Positions 7,612 to 17,246 of a stretch of 64,000 bases of DNA are shown one piece after another. The notes below the pieces were generated by a model, which had not been told where the DNA came from, did not search any database, and saw only the letters and a program-made list of their open reading frames with translations. This DNA comes from Acinetobacter piscicola. Its GTDB lineage: Bacteria > Pseudomonadota > Gammaproteobacteria > Pseudomonadales > Moraxellaceae. Every line of letters begins with the position of its first letter. Position 1 is the stretch's first letter. The stretch lies in NCBI RefSeq assembly GCF_002233755.1, contig NZ_NIFO01000005.1:168738-232737 (forward strand). The letters are read 5' to 3'. Made by a program: the position numbers and the translations under genes.

Positions 7612-9492
7612 CTACGCAGACTTTTTCGCTTGATTATTCTTACGAATCGTAATCATCACCAATTGAACAGCTGCAGGTGTTACACCCGGAATACGACCTG
7701 CTTGCGCCAAAGTTTCAGGACGTACATCTTTCAATTTCAAAGTAATTTCACGAGATAAGCCTGAAACAATATCATAATCAAAATCAGCAGGAATACGCGT
7801 TTCTTCCAAACGCTTCATTTGAGCCACATCTTCTTGCTGACGGTTAATATAACCTTCATATTTCACCGCAATTTCAATCTGCTCACCAACAAATGCCGAA
7901 ACTTCAGAACCTGTCAATTCAGCAATTTGAGCAAAATTGATATTTGGACGTTTTAACAAATCAATCGCAGAACATTCTTTAGAAAGGTCAGCACCTGTCA
8001 TTTCAACGAATTTTTTACCCATTGGATTGTTTGGCGCAGCCCAAAGATGTTGCAAACGACCTGTTTCTTTCTCTACCGCTTCCATTTTTTCGCAATACGC
8101 ATTCCAACGTTCATCATCTACCAAGCCCATTTCACGACCAATAGGTGTTAAACGTTGATCCGCATTATCTTCACGCAACATCAAACGATATTCAGCGCGT
8201 GAGGTAAACATACGGTACGGTTCTTTAGTACCTAATGTAATCAAGTCATCGACTAGAACACCCATATACGCTTCATCACGTTTTGGTGTCCATTGCTCTT
8301 GATCCCACGCACGGCGAGCAGCGTTCAGACCAGCAAGTAAACCTTGTGCTCCCGCCTCTTCATAACCCGTCGTACCGTTAATTTGACCTGCAAAATACAA
8401 ATTAGCAATCGCTTTGGTTTCTAAAGAGAATTTCAAAGCTTGCGGATTGAAATAGTCATATTCAATCGCATAACCCGGACGAAGGATGTGTGCATTTTCC
8501 ATACCACGAATCGAACGAACCAATTCAAATTGAACATCAAAAGGTAGTGACGTTGAAATACCGTTTGGATAAAGTTCATGCGTATCCAAACCTTCAGGTT
8601 CTAAGAAGACTTGATGTGAATTTTTATCTGCAAATTTATGAATTTTATCTTCAATTGATGGGCAATAACGTGGGCCAACGCCTTCGATCACACCTGTATA
8701 CATGGGTGAGCGATCTAAACCCCCACGAATAATGTCATGGGTACGTTCATTGGTATGTGTGATGTAACAATTCACTTGCTCAGGATGCATAGACGCATCA
8801 CCCATAAATGACATCGTCGGAGATGGGAAATCACCCGGTTGTGGTGTCATCACTGAAAAATCTACTGAACGTGCATCAATACGTGGCGGTGTACCTGTTT
8901 TCAAACGACCTACAGGTAAATTCAATTCGCGTAAACGAGCAGCCAACGAAATTGAAGGTGGATCACCTGCACGACCACCTGAAGAATTATTTAAACCGAC
9001 GTGGATCACACCACCAAGGAATGTACCTGTGGTTAATACAACCGTTTTCGCATCAAAGCGGATACCCATTTGAGTAACCACGCCTTTAACGGTATCACCC
9101 TCAACAATTAAGTCATCTGCTGATTGTTGAAAAATGTCTAAATTGGCTTGATTTTCTAGCGTATGACGAATTGCAGCTTTAAAACGAATACGGTCGGCTT
9201 GAGCACGTGTTGCACGAACCGCAGCACCTTTCCGTGAGTTGAGAATACGGAATTGAATACCACCTTTATCGGCAGCCAAAGCCATTGCACCGCCTAATGC
9301 ATCAATCTCACGAACAAGATGTGATTTTCCAATACCACCAATCGCTGGGTTACAGCTCATCTGCCCTAAAGTCTCAATGTTATGAGTTAGGAGTAAAGTC
9401 TGTCGACCCATACGTGCCGCAGCAAGCGCCGCTTCCGTACCTGCGTGACCGCCACCAATAACAATGACATCGTAAACTTTAGGATAATGCAT
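7612..9492 (-). CDS. mnmG: tRNA uridine-5-carboxymethylaminomethyl modification enzyme MnmG (GidA)
   Basis: 626 residues, the usual length. The FAD-binding [10 protein letters not shown] is at residues 13-22, and [32 protein letters not shown] and CPSIEDKI are diagnostic. With MnmE it installs the cmnm5 group on U34 of tRNAs reading split codon boxes, using FAD, NADH and methylenetetrahydrofolate or glycine/ammonia donors. The start [15 protein letters not shown] is at the family position. It stands alone, convergent with the SIR2-TPR gene. Confidence 0.98.
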   Translation of the reverse strand: MHYPKVYDVIVIGGGHAGTEAALAAARMGRQTLLLTHNIETLGQMSCNPAIGGIGKSHLVREIDALGGAMALAADKGGIQFRILNSRKGAAVRATRAQADRIRFKAAIRHTLENQANLDIFQQSADDLIVEGDTVKGVVTQMGIRFDAKTVVLTTGTFLGGVIHVGLNNSSGGRAGDPPSISLAARLRELNLPVGRLKTGTPPRIDARSVDFSVMTPQPGDFPSPTMSFMGDASMHPEQVNCYITHTNERTHDIIRGGLDRSPMYTGVIEGVGPRYCPSIEDKIHKFADKNSHQVFLEPEGLDTHELYPNGISTSLPFDVQFELVRSIRGMENAHILRPGYAIEYDYFNPQALKFSLETKAIANLYFAGQINGTTGYEEAGAQGLLAGLNAARRAWDQEQWTPKRDEAYMGVLVDDLITLGTKEPYRMFTSRAEYRLMLREDNADQRLTPIGREMGLVDDERWNAYCEKMEAVEKETGRLQHLWAAPNNPMGKKFVEMTGADLSKECSAIDLLKRPNINFAQIAELTGSEVSAFVGEQIEIAVKYEGYINRQQEDVAQMKRLEETRIPADFDYDIVSGLSREITLKLKDVRPETLAQAGRIPGVTPAAVQLVMITIRKNNQAKKSA

Positions 9493-9747
9493 AGTGATAA
9501 TTGAGAGATAAATAAAAATGACAGAAAATTATAGCAAAATTTTGCTTTTTATTTTAGCTCGTTTTACAAATTTTATTTTATACAGAATAACTATAGATCT
9601 TACACAAGCTGACACTTTGTTTCATGATTCCCTCATAAATAAAATTTAATTTAATCAAAAACTTCTCTAGGATAAAAACCGAACTGGCAATGATCTAATC
9701 TCTTTTTAGCGATTGAATCCGCATTTTTTAATAAAAGGAATATCATC

Positions 9748-10155
9748 ATGAAAAACACGATGTCTAAAGTGATTGCAACAACTTTACTCAGTTTTGTGAC
9801 TTTTTCCTTCGCCCATGCAGCAGATGAAAATGCCAGCAAAGCTGAAGTTAAAAAACAAATTCAAATTTGTAGCAAGAAAAAACAAGGTGACTGGGTGGTA
9901 TATGCCAATAAAGGCGTTACTTTTAATGGTACTTGTGAACCAAATGCAGAAGGTAAACTACAATTCACGTTCCCTGCACCACCTGCTGGAGCTAGTGCGA
10001 TGAATGCACCGAGTGCCGAAGCAACAACAAATACCGCAACAATGGAATCGGCACCTGCTGCTGAACCGATGGCCGCTCCTGTAAATGAAGCACCTCAAGC
10101 CACTCAACAACCAAGTGAAAGTCAGCCTGCTGAAGCGCCTATTCAAGCGCAATAA
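9748..10155 (+). CDS. Exported hypothetical protein with Ala/Pro/Gln-rich tail
   Basis: 135 residues. A clear Sec signal peptide (MKNTMSKVIATTLLSFVTFSFAHA, cleavage after AHA near residue 24) precedes a small globular part of about 50 residues with two Cys (QICSKKK and GTCEPN) that could form a disulfide in the periplasm. From about residue 75 the protein is low-complexity, rich in Ala, Pro, Glu and Gln. The start has an AAGGA Shine-Dalgarno. I do not recognise a named family. It is a single-gene unit with a terminator at 10239-10274. Confidence 0.75.
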   Translation: MKNTMSKVIATTLLSFVTFSFAHAADENASKAEVKKQIQICSKKKQGDWVVYANKGVTFNGTCEPNAEGKLQFTFPAPPAGASAMNAPSAEATTNTATMESAPAAEPMAAPVNEAPQATQQPSESQPAEAPIQAQ

Positions 10156-10238
10156 TTCAATACTGTAATATTCAACTATTGTACATTATAAAAATGCCTA
10201 TTTCAGCGATATTGAAATAGCATATAGATGAAGAGAAC

Positions 10239-10274
10239 AAAAAGTGGTTGACGATAATGTCAGCCACTTTTTTA
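10239..10274 (+). terminator. Terminator after the exported 135-residue protein
   Basis: Stem AAAAGTGG(TT)GAC / GTC(A)GCCACTTTT with loop GATAAT-like sequence, followed by a T-run. A second hairpin CTATTTCA / TGAAATAG lies just upstream near 10198-10220. Confidence 0.8.
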
Positions 10275-10443
10275 TTGTCCAATCTCTTTATTTTTGGATA
10301 TTGAAAAATCTTAATTTAAATACAAGCTATTAATATGTATAGCATTTTAATTAATCAAAAATTCATTTTAAAAAATAAAGATTATCAATTACACTCAAAG
10401 AAAATAGATATTTTAAAAACAATGACATGGAGTGTACAAAAAG

Positions 10444-11337
10444 ATGGATTCGGGAATTATTACCATAATGTTACCGCTAGCACTGGCCATTATTATGATG
10501 GGTTTGGGCTTAGAATTAACACCAAAAGATTTTGCACGTGTTTCAAAACACCCCAAAGCTGTACTGATTGCTTTATTTTGCCAATTGGTACTTTTAGTCG
10601 GAATTGCCTTTATTATCTGTAAAGTTCTTGCTTTACCGCCCTTACTTGCAGTCGGTTTAATGCTCTTGGCAGCATCACCGGGTGGAAGTACTGCCAATTT
10701 ATTTAGCTATTTATTTAAAGGTGATATTGCACTTAATATTACCCTCACGGCAATTAATTCTATCATTGCAGCTTTTACCTTACCTTTAATTGTGAATTTC
10801 GCTATTCAGCACTTTATGAATGACGGACAACAAATCACTATGCAATTCGGTAAAATCTTACAGGTTTTTGCCATTATTTTAGTTCCTGTGTGTATTGGTA
10901 TGCTCATTCGCCACTACGCACCCTCTTTTACCGAGAAACTGAATAAACCCTTACGTATTTTCTCTGTAGTCTTTTTAGTCTTGATTATTATTGGTGCGAT
11001 TGCCAAAGAACGTGCTCATATTTTGGAATATTTAGCGCAGGTCGGTTTAGCCACAGTGATCTTCTGTATTTGTAGTTTAATGATTGGTTATTTTGTTCCA
11101 AGACTACTTGGTATTAATAGTGCCCAAGCACGTGCTTGTGCTTTTGAAATTGGTATTCATAACAGTACATTGGCGATGACGATTGCACTGACAGTCATTG
11201 CGAATAGTACCGTGGCGATGCCTGCTGCTGTTTATTCTATTTTTATGTACATTTTCGCAGCGATTTTTGGCATGCTCATTACACGTTTAACCGCCAATGA
11301 ACCCAGTATAGAAAACTCACCAACCCCCAGTACATAA
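10444..11337 (+). CDS. Bile acid:sodium symporter (BASS) family transporter
   Basis: 297 residues from the ATG at 10444, which has GGAG 11 nt upstream; the in-frame GTG at 10432 would overlap this site. Nine to ten hydrophobic segments span the protein. MMGLGLELTPKDFARV near the N terminus and AASPGGSTANLFSYLFKGDIALN match the conserved BASS motifs, and EIGIHNSTLAMTIAL in the C-terminal half matches the second sodium-site region. Family members import organic anions such as pantoate, pyruvate or bile acids with sodium; the substrate here is unknown. It is an isolated gene in the inner membrane. Confidence 0.9.
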   Translation: MDSGIITIMLPLALAIIMMGLGLELTPKDFARVSKHPKAVLIALFCQLVLLVGIAFIICKVLALPPLLAVGLMLLAASPGGSTANLFSYLFKGDIALNITLTAINSIIAAFTLPLIVNFAIQHFMNDGQQITMQFGKILQVFAIILVPVCIGMLIRHYAPSFTEKLNKPLRIFSVVFLVLIIIGAIAKERAHILEYLAQVGLATVIFCICSLMIGYFVPRLLGINSAQARACAFEIGIHNSTLAMTIALTVIANSTVAMPAAVYSIFMYIFAAIFGMLITRLTANEPSIENSPTPST

Positions 11338-11455
11338 TGCTGAATAAATAGTTTTAAAATGAATGGTTTAGCCATCCATTTTTATTTTCATAAGGCGTGA
11401 CAATGGAGTTTCGGCTACAATAGCTTTTTTTAAGAAAATACATTAGGTCTTTACC

Positions 11456-12358
11456 GTGAAGTGGTTACAAATTCATATTACTGTTGAACAAGCTCAAGTT
11501 GATTTTACAGAAACATTATTAAGTTCTCTTGGCGCTGTGAGCGTTACACTCGATGATGCTGAAAATCAAGACCTGCTTGAACCACTTCCGGGTGAAACGC
11601 CACTTTGGAATAAAGTTATTGTTACTGGCATCTATGCGCAAGAAGATGACGAACAGATTGATGTTGCAGCTTTAGAAACATTTATTCGTACACAAATGCC
11701 TGAAGCACCTATGCGTAGTGAGTTTCTTGAAGACCAAGAATGGGAACGCACTTGGATGGATGCTTATGAACCAATCCAAATTGGCGAAAAATATTGGATC
11801 GTACCTGAATGGATGGAGCCACCAGAAGCCGATGCGGTCAATATTAAATTAGATCCGGGTTTAGCGTTTGGTACTGGTAACCATGCCTCAACATTTCTAT
11901 GCTTACAATGGTTAGGCAAAATTGATGTTAAAGATAAAGTTGTCATCGATTATGGTTGTGGTTCAGGTATTTTAGGTGTCGCTGCCCTACTTCTAGGTGC
12001 TCAAAAAGTATATGCCACTGATATCGACCCACAAGCCGTTTTAGCGACAAAACAAAATGCTGAATTGAATGGTGTCCTCGATAAGCTTTACGTGGGACTT
12101 CCTGAAGAATTTAATCAGGAGCTCTCAGGTCAAAAAGCTGATGTGTTTGTAGCAAATATACTTGCAGGACCACTTATGGCACTTGCGGCTGAATTCTCAA
12201 CTTTAATTAAATCTGAGGGTGAGTTCGCACTTGCAGGTGTAATTGAAGAGCAAGTTACTGATGTTTCTAATGTTTATTCTGAGTTTTTTGATATAGTAGA
12301 TGTCGAGAAGCGTGATGAAAATTGGTGCCGAATTTCAGGGTCACGTCAAAAGTATTAA
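11456..12358 (+). CDS. prmA: Ribosomal protein L11 methyltransferase
   Basis: 300 residues starting with [15 protein letters not shown], as expected for PrmA. The N-terminal L11-binding domain is followed by a class I SAM-dependent methyltransferase: [34 protein letters not shown] (motif I) and VANILAGPL (motif IV). It trimethylates amino groups of ribosomal protein L11. It is 20 nt upstream of the DUF3426 gene, and the pair precedes fis, as in other gammaproteobacteria where prmA lies near dusB-fis; dusB is absent here. Confidence 0.97.
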   Translation: MKWLQIHITVEQAQVDFTETLLSSLGAVSVTLDDAENQDLLEPLPGETPLWNKVIVTGIYAQEDDEQIDVAALETFIRTQMPEAPMRSEFLEDQEWERTWMDAYEPIQIGEKYWIVPEWMEPPEADAVNIKLDPGLAFGTGNHASTFLCLQWLGKIDVKDKVVIDYGCGSGILGVAALLLGAQKVYATDIDPQAVLATKQNAELNGVLDKLYVGLPEEFNQELSGQKADVFVANILAGPLMALAAEFSTLIKSEGEFALAGVIEEQVTDVSNVYSEFFDIVDVEKRDENWCRISGSRQKY

Positions 12359-12378
12359 TTTGTGAAATATAAACACCC

Positions 12379-13254
12379 ATGACAGAGAAACAAACCCGCT
12401 GCCCAAATTGTCAAACGATCTATAAAGTATCAGTTACGCAACTAACTGTTGCTCAGGGTATGGTTTGTTGTCCCAAATGTTCAACTAACTTTAATGCTTT
12501 ATTAAACTTACAGATAAATCTGCAAACAGATCCACAAAATCATCATGATTCGGATCTAAAAGAACCAAACCTAGACGCTAAGCATGGTGAGCCACAAACA
12601 TTAAACCATCAACCTGAAACACATATTTTAGATATTTTTGATCGTAAAATAGAAAATTCTAATATTGATTTAAGAACCTACTTAAACAACCTTAATTATT
12701 TTAATAATGAACCGATTCAAAATATTCCCAGTTTAAACTTATCCCAAGGGATCAATGACTATGCTCATCAAGGGGAAAACCCAAAGAGTACATTTTATTA
12801 TGCTTCATGGGGGTTGATTAATATTGCATTACTTGGAATCTTACTGTTTCAAATCGTGTGGTTTAATCCGAGTTTGACTGACCGATATCCTTTAATCAAT
12901 CGCATATTTACTCAAACCTGTTCAATTTTACGTTGCGATACTGCTGACCAACGTTATAAGCACATTGTGATTAGTAACCTGCAAGTAAAAGTCATCGATA
13001 AGCAACAAACACAATTTACTGGTCAGCTGAATAATAAATACTCTAAAAGCTTAGAACTCCCCCTTATCAAGGTATTACTCAAAGCACATGATAAAGTTGT
13101 GGTGACCTATATCATCACACCCGATGAATATCTAATTGAAAGTCTCATTGGTATTAAACGTATTCCAAAGGATAGCCCATACCCCTTTAAATTTGTTGTT
13201 ACAGCGTCTAGAAACACATTCGATGCGTACCAATTAGAAGTAATTCACCCTTAA
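12379..13254 (+). CDS. Zinc-ribbon / DUF3426 membrane protein
   Basis: 291 residues. The N-terminal zinc-ribbon of the MJ0042 type has two Cys pairs, CPNC (residues 8-11) and CPKC (about 31-34). A polar linker follows, then one transmembrane segment (SWGLINIALLGILLFQIVWF, about residues 140-160) and a periplasmic C-terminal DUF3426 domain of about 120 residues with several beta strands (HIVISNLQVKV, FTGQLNNKY, FKFVVTAS). The topology is cytoplasmic zinc ribbon, membrane, periplasmic domain. The family lies between prmA and fis in Moraxellaceae and pseudomonads; its role is unknown. Confidence 0.9.
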   Translation: MTEKQTRCPNCQTIYKVSVTQLTVAQGMVCCPKCSTNFNALLNLQINLQTDPQNHHDSDLKEPNLDAKHGEPQTLNHQPETHILDIFDRKIENSNIDLRTYLNNLNYFNNEPIQNIPSLNLSQGINDYAHQGENPKSTFYYASWGLINIALLGILLFQIVWFNPSLTDRYPLINRIFTQTCSILRCDTADQRYKHIVISNLQVKVIDKQQTQFTGQLNNKYSKSLELPLIKVLLKAHDKVVVTYIITPDEYLIESLIGIKRIPKDSPYPFKFVVTASRNTFDAYQLEVIHP

Positions 13255-13625
13255 GATTGAAAAAATCTATAAAAAAATGAAAAAAAATGTAGTTTTCTTG
13301 CTCATTTTTTCTTAGACAATGGTATCATATGCGCCACGAAAGCTTTGCGCCACAAACTCCTCGCAATTTTCCACAAAAAATACAATCTTGTTTATGTGCT
13401 TTATAATAAATTTAGCGCATCAGGGATATTTTTTGTTTTGAGGCGTTCAGTAACAAATATTAATCTATTGTTACGCTTATTTTTCGCTCAATTGTGTAAG
13501 CTGTGGCAAGCTAATTGTTTCTGTTTTAGAGCTAACCGTTTTAGGATCTAAAACGGAGCTCAGTATTTTTTAGACCACATTTATCACTTTACCCAAGTGA
13601 TTATAGATTTTTCGGATTAACTCGC
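13255..13625 (+). promoter_or_regulatory. Long fis leader with promoter-like and hairpin elements
   Basis: 371 nt without a gene. It contains GCGCCAC twice (near 13332 and 13348), an inverted repeat GTAACAA / TTGTTAC (about 13449-13474), and a long hairpin at 13529-13561. In many gammaproteobacteria fis is strongly growth-regulated; a leader of this size agrees with separate transcription of fis from prmA-DUF3426. No coding ORF here is credible. Confidence 0.5.
13529..13571 (+). terminator. Terminator or attenuator hairpin 55 nt upstream of fis
   Basis: Stem GAGCT-aa-CCGTTTTAG, loop GAT, CTAAAACGG-AGCTC, then AGTATTTTTT. The 9-bp inner stem is perfect and six T follow after a short gap. It could end transcription from prmA-DUF3426 or attenuate fis. 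Confidence 0.6.
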
Positions 13626-13895
13626 ATGAATAGCAAATCTCCTATTTTTACTGCACAATCTGATGTCGCTCTTCGTATCCACGTAGATCGCGCAGTTCGT
13701 CACTATTTTGCACAATTGCAAGGTGAACAACCATCACAAGTGTACGACATGGTGCTAGCAGAAATGGAGAAACCTCTTTTATCTGTAGTTCTAGAATATA
13801 CGCGAGGTAATCAAACTCGCGCCGCTGAGATTCTAGGACTCAACCGCGGTACTTTACGTAAAAAGTTGAAAGCTCACGGTTTAATGAGTGAATAA
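13626..13895 (+). CDS. fis: DNA-binding protein Fis
   Basis: 89 residues. The C-terminal helix-turn-helix [24 protein letters not shown] is nearly invariant in Fis, and [20 protein letters not shown] is the adjoining helix. The N-terminal arm is shorter than that of E. coli Fis (98 residues), as in Acinetobacter and Pseudomonas. Fis is a homodimeric nucleoid protein that bends DNA and modulates rRNA and tRNA promoters and recombination. A terminator follows at 13902-13933, so fis is separated from purH. Confidence 0.97.
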   Translation: MNSKSPIFTAQSDVALRIHVDRAVRHYFAQLQGEQPSQVYDMVLAEMEKPLLSVVLEYTRGNQTRAAEILGLNRGTLRKKLKAHGLMSE

Positions 13896-13901
13896 ATGAT
13901 A

Positions 13902-13933
13902 AAATGCTCACGACTTACGTGGGCATTTTTTTT
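13902..13933 (+). terminator. Terminator after fis
   Basis: Stem AAATGCtCACG / CGTGgGCATTT with loop ACTTA, followed by eight T. Confidence 0.88.
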
Positions 13934-13990
13934 ACCTACGTTTTGCCTATTTGTTTAAATCTCTAGACTTAAAAACTGTTGATGAAGATC

Positions 13991-15565
13991 ATGACTATTA
14001 AACGCGCTTTAATCTCTGTTTCCGATAAAACTGGGATCGTTGAATTTGCCCAGAACCTTGTTGCTCTTGGGGTAGAAATTTTATCTACTGGTGGTACATA
14101 TAAGTTGCTTAAAGACAACAATGTGTCAGTAGTTGAAGTTTCAGAGCATACTGGTTTTCCTGAGATGATGGATGGACGTGTAAAAACACTACATCCGAAA
14201 ATTCACGGTGGTATCTTAGCTCGTCGTGGTCTAGACGAAGCTGTTATGGCTGAACATAACATCGATGCGATCGATTTAGTTGTTGTTAACCTTTATCCAT
14301 TTGCAGCAACTGTAGCAAAACCAAATTGTTCACTGGCTGATGCAATCGAAAATATCGATATCGGTGGTCCAACAATGGTTCGTGCTGCTGCGAAAAACCA
14401 TGCTTCAGTTGGTATTGTTGTCAATGCTTCTGACTATGCAACAGTGATTAACGAATTAAAAGCTAATGCAGCGTTGTCTTATGAGACTCGTTTTGATTTA
14501 GCTGTGAAAGCTTTTGAGCACACTGCACAATACGACGGCATGATCGCTTCATATTTAGGCGCACGTGTAGGTAAAGAAGAAGGTCAAGCTGATAAGTTTG
14601 CACGTACTTTTAATACGCAACTGAATAAAGTACAAGATTTGCGTTATGGTGAAAATCCTCATCAATCTGCTGCCTTCTATGTAGAAAGCACAGCAACTGA
14701 AGCTTCTGTTTCAACTGCGAAGCAACTTCAAGGTAAAGAACTTTCTTATAACAACATCGCAGATACCGATGCAGCACTAGAATGCGTTAAATCATTTGCA
14801 AAACCTGCTTGTGTCATCGTTAAACATGCGAACCCTTGCGGCGTCGCTGTTTCTCTAGACGGTATTCAAGTTGCTTATGATCTTGCTTATGCAACTGATC
14901 CTGAGTCTGCTTTTGGTGGCATCATTGCTTTCAACCGTGAGTTAGATGTTGCAACTGCACAAGCAATTGTTGATCGTCAATTCGTTGAAGTAATTATTGC
15001 ACCAAGTATTGCAGACGGCGTACTCGAAGTGACTGGTGCAAAGAAAAATGTACGTGTTTTAGTTTGTGGTGAATTACCAAAAATTGATGAACGCGCAACT
15101 CAATACGATTATAAACGTGTGAATGGCGGTTTATTGGTTCAAGACCAAGACTTAGGCATGATCACTAAAGATGATCTTAAAGTTGTAACTAAACGCGCTC
15201 CAACAGATGCAGAAATTGATGACTTAATCTTTGCTTGGAAAGTAGCGAAATACGTGAAGTCTAATGCGATTGTTTATGCAAAAGGGCGTCAAACCATTGG
15301 TGTCGGCGCTGGTCAAATGAGTCGCGTGAACTCTGCTCGTATTGCTGCAATTAAAGCTGAACATGCAGGTCTAGTGGTTGAAGGTGCTGTAATGGCTTCG
15401 GATGCATTCTTCCCATTCCGTGATGGTATTGATAATGCTGCAAAAGCAGGTATTAAATGTATTATCCAACCGGGTGGTTCAATGCGTGATGAAGAAACAA
15501 TTGCAGCAGCTGATGAAGCAGGTATTGCAATGGTCTTTACTGGCATGCGTCATTTCCGTCACTAA
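13991..15565 (+). CDS. purH: Bifunctional AICAR formyltransferase / IMP cyclohydrolase
   Basis: 524 residues from ATG 13991 ([20 protein letters not shown]); in-frame ATG 13982 and TTG 13979 lie just upstream but the family starts at MTIKRALIS. The N-terminal IMP cyclohydrolase (MGS-like) domain carries [10 protein letters not shown] and [18 protein letters not shown]; the C-terminal transformylase domain carries [10 protein letters not shown], with the catalytic Lys-His, and [11 protein letters not shown]. It carries out the last two steps of IMP synthesis. purD follows 128 nt later beyond a REP-like doublet. Confidence 0.97.
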   Translation: MTIKRALISVSDKTGIVEFAQNLVALGVEILSTGGTYKLLKDNNVSVVEVSEHTGFPEMMDGRVKTLHPKIHGGILARRGLDEAVMAEHNIDAIDLVVVNLYPFAATVAKPNCSLADAIENIDIGGPTMVRAAAKNHASVGIVVNASDYATVINELKANAALSYETRFDLAVKAFEHTAQYDGMIASYLGARVGKEEGQADKFARTFNTQLNKVQDLRYGENPHQSAAFYVESTATEASVSTAKQLQGKELSYNNIADTDAALECVKSFAKPACVIVKHANPCGVAVSLDGIQVAYDLAYATDPESAFGGIIAFNRELDVATAQAIVDRQFVEVIIAPSIADGVLEVTGAKKNVRVLVCGELPKIDERATQYDYKRVNGGLLVQDQDLGMITKDDLKVVTKRAPTDAEIDDLIFAWKVAKYVKSNAIVYAKGRQTIGVGAGQMSRVNSARIAAIKAEHAGLVVEGAVMASDAFFPFRDGIDNAAKAGIKCIIQPGGSMRDEETIAAADEAGIAMVFTGMRHFRH

Positions 15566-15575
15566 TTAATTTTTA

Positions 15576-15608
15576 AATCCTCCCTAGCCCTCCTTTATTC
15601 AAGGAGGG
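15576..15608 (+). repeat. REP-like palindromic element A
   Basis: AATCCTCCC-tag-CCCTCCTTT then ATTC then AAGGAGGG: an imperfect palindrome preceded by a second CCTCCC block. It belongs to the same family as the elements at 15633, 17039 and 17110 and lies between purH and purD. Confidence 0.75.
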
Positions 15609-15632
15609 TTTTCTATATCATAATAGAACGAA

Positions 15633-15670
15633 GGGAGTCCCCCTTTTATAAAGGGGGATTTAGGGGGATT
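15633..15670 (-). repeat. REP-like palindromic element B (inverted relative to A)
   Basis: GGGAGTCCCCCTTTTATAAAGGGGGATTTAGGGGGATT region; read on the minus strand it is AATCCCCC-taaat-CCCCCTTT then AAAGGGGG, the same design as element A. A and B form an inverted doublet like a BIME. Confidence 0.75.
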
Positions 15671-15693
15671 CTATTTCTGAAGGATTTTTGAAA

Positions 15694-16977
15694 ATGAACA
15701 TTTTAGTATTGGGTAGTGGTGGTCGTGAACATGCACTTGCATGGAAAATTGCGCAAGATGAAAAAGTAACTAAAATTTTTGTTGCTCCTGGTAATGCAGG
15801 CACTGCAACTGAAAATAAATGTGAAAATGTCGCTTTAGATATTCAAAACAATCCTGCAATTATCGATTTTGCTCAAAATAATGCTATTGATTTGATCATT
15901 GTGGGGCCAGAAGCACCACTCGTGAATGGTGTCGTTGATGCATGCCGTGAAGCTGGTCTTAAAATTTGGGGGCCAACCCAATTTGCTGCACAGCTTGAAG
16001 GCTCTAAAGCATTTGCCAAGCACTTCTTAAAGCGCCATAACATCCCTACAGCGTTCTACGATGTGTTTACCGAAGTAGATGCAGCAAAAGCTTTTGTTGA
16101 AAAAAATGGCGCACCGATTGTGATCAAAGCCGATGGTCTAGCTGCTGGTAAAGGCGTGATTGTTGCGATGACCAATCAAGAAGCATTTGATGCGATTGAT
16201 GATATGTTGGCAGGCAACAAATTTGGTGATGCAGGTTCTCGTGTTGTTATTGAAGAGTTTCTTGCAGGTGAAGAAGCCTCTTTCATTTGTATGATTGATG
16301 GCGACAACATATTACCAATGGCAACTTCGCAAGATCATAAACGCATCTTTGAAGGTGACCAAGGTCCAAATACAGGCGGTATGGGTGCGTATTCCCCTGC
16401 TCCAGTTGTAACTACCGATGTCTTTGATAAAGTGATGCAACAAGTGATGCGCCCAACAGTGGATGGTATGAAAGCTGATGGTCATGTCTATACAGGCTTT
16501 TTATATGCAGGCTTAATGATTGATGATGCAGGTCAACCTCGTGTCATTGAATTCAACTGCCGTTTCGGAGATCCTGAAACTCAGCCAATCATGATGCGTT
16601 TAAAATCATCTTTAGTTGATTTAGTTGAAGCAGGTATTGCTGGAAACCTTCCTGCAGAAGCTGAATGGGATGCACGTAAAACTGTAGGTATCGTTCTTGC
16701 ATCTAAAGGCTATCCTGAAACTTCAAGTAAAGATGATGTGATTTTTGGTCTAGATACCAAAATGACTGATGCTAAAGTTTTCCATGCAGGTACAACAAGT
16801 AATGCCAATGGTGAAATCGTCACTGCTGGTGGACGTGTACTTTGCGTAACGGCTCTTGGCAACACCATTGGTGAAGCTCAAGCGAAAGCTTTAGCACTCT
16901 GTGAAAAGGTAACTTTTGATGGCGTTCAATATCGCAAAGACATTGGTTACCGCGCAATTGCACGTGAAAATGCTTAA
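15694..16977 (+). CDS. purD: Phosphoribosylamine-glycine ligase (GAR synthetase)
   Basis: 427 residues from ATG 15694 (MNILVLGSGGREHALAWK), with GAAGGA 9 nt upstream; the TTG at 15688 is not needed. Typical motifs: GPEAPLVNGVVD, KADGLAAGKGVIVA (ATP-grasp), DHKRIFEGDQGPNTGGMGAYSP and EFNCRFGDPETQP (metal-binding). It couples phosphoribosylamine to glycine with ATP in the second step of purine synthesis. The gene is bracketed on both sides by REP-like doublets. Confidence 0.97.
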   Translation: MNILVLGSGGREHALAWKIAQDEKVTKIFVAPGNAGTATENKCENVALDIQNNPAIIDFAQNNAIDLIIVGPEAPLVNGVVDACREAGLKIWGPTQFAAQLEGSKAFAKHFLKRHNIPTAFYDVFTEVDAAKAFVEKNGAPIVIKADGLAAGKGVIVAMTNQEAFDAIDDMLAGNKFGDAGSRVVIEEFLAGEEASFICMIDGDNILPMATSQDHKRIFEGDQGPNTGGMGAYSPAPVVTTDVFDKVMQQVMRPTVDGMKADGHVYTGFLYAGLMIDDAGQPRVIEFNCRFGDPETQPIMMRLKSSLVDLVEAGIAGNLPAEAEWDARKTVGIVLASKGYPETSSKDDVIFGLDTKMTDAKVFHAGTTSNANGEIVTAGGRVLCVTALGNTIGEAQAKALALCEKVTFDGVQYRKDIGYRAIARENA

Positions 16978-17022
16978 TTAATTAATTTTCACAAATAAAG
17001 CCCGCTCAATGCGTAATTCTGA

Positions 17023-17179
17023 TCAGTTAAGCATTTTTAATCCTCCCCAACCCTCCTTTGAAAAAGGAGGGAGTATCTTGGATTTAATACCGTATTGAAT
17101 TCACGAGTGTTCCCCTCTTTTGTAAAGAGGGGTTAGGGGAGATTTATTAATCAGTAATAATAAAATTACGCTTAACTGA
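17023..17179. repeat. REP-like doublet (elements C and D) inside a 10-bp inverted repeat
   Basis: Element C (17039-17072, plus) reads AATCCTCCCC-aa-CCCTCCTTT...AAAGGAGGG; element D (17110-17144) is the inverted copy, TCCCCTCTTT...AAAGAGGGG-tta-GGGGA. The pair is enclosed by a perfect inverted repeat TCAGTTAAGC (17023-17032) / GCTTAACTGA (17170-17179). The layout mirrors that of elements A and B upstream of purD, apart from the outer repeat. Confidence 0.7.
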
Positions 17180-17246
17180 CTGACATTAGCTAAATGCAAT
17201 TTTTCATAACACATTATTTTATATGAAAAATAAAAAAAATTGCCTG

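Noticed and set aside
7937..9077. Plus-strand ORFs within mnmG
   Set aside because: Antisense shadows of a highly conserved gene; no start signals.
10335..10622. 95-codon ORF overlapping the BASS transporter start
   Set aside because: Runs out of frame through the conserved N terminus of the transporter; no ribosome site.
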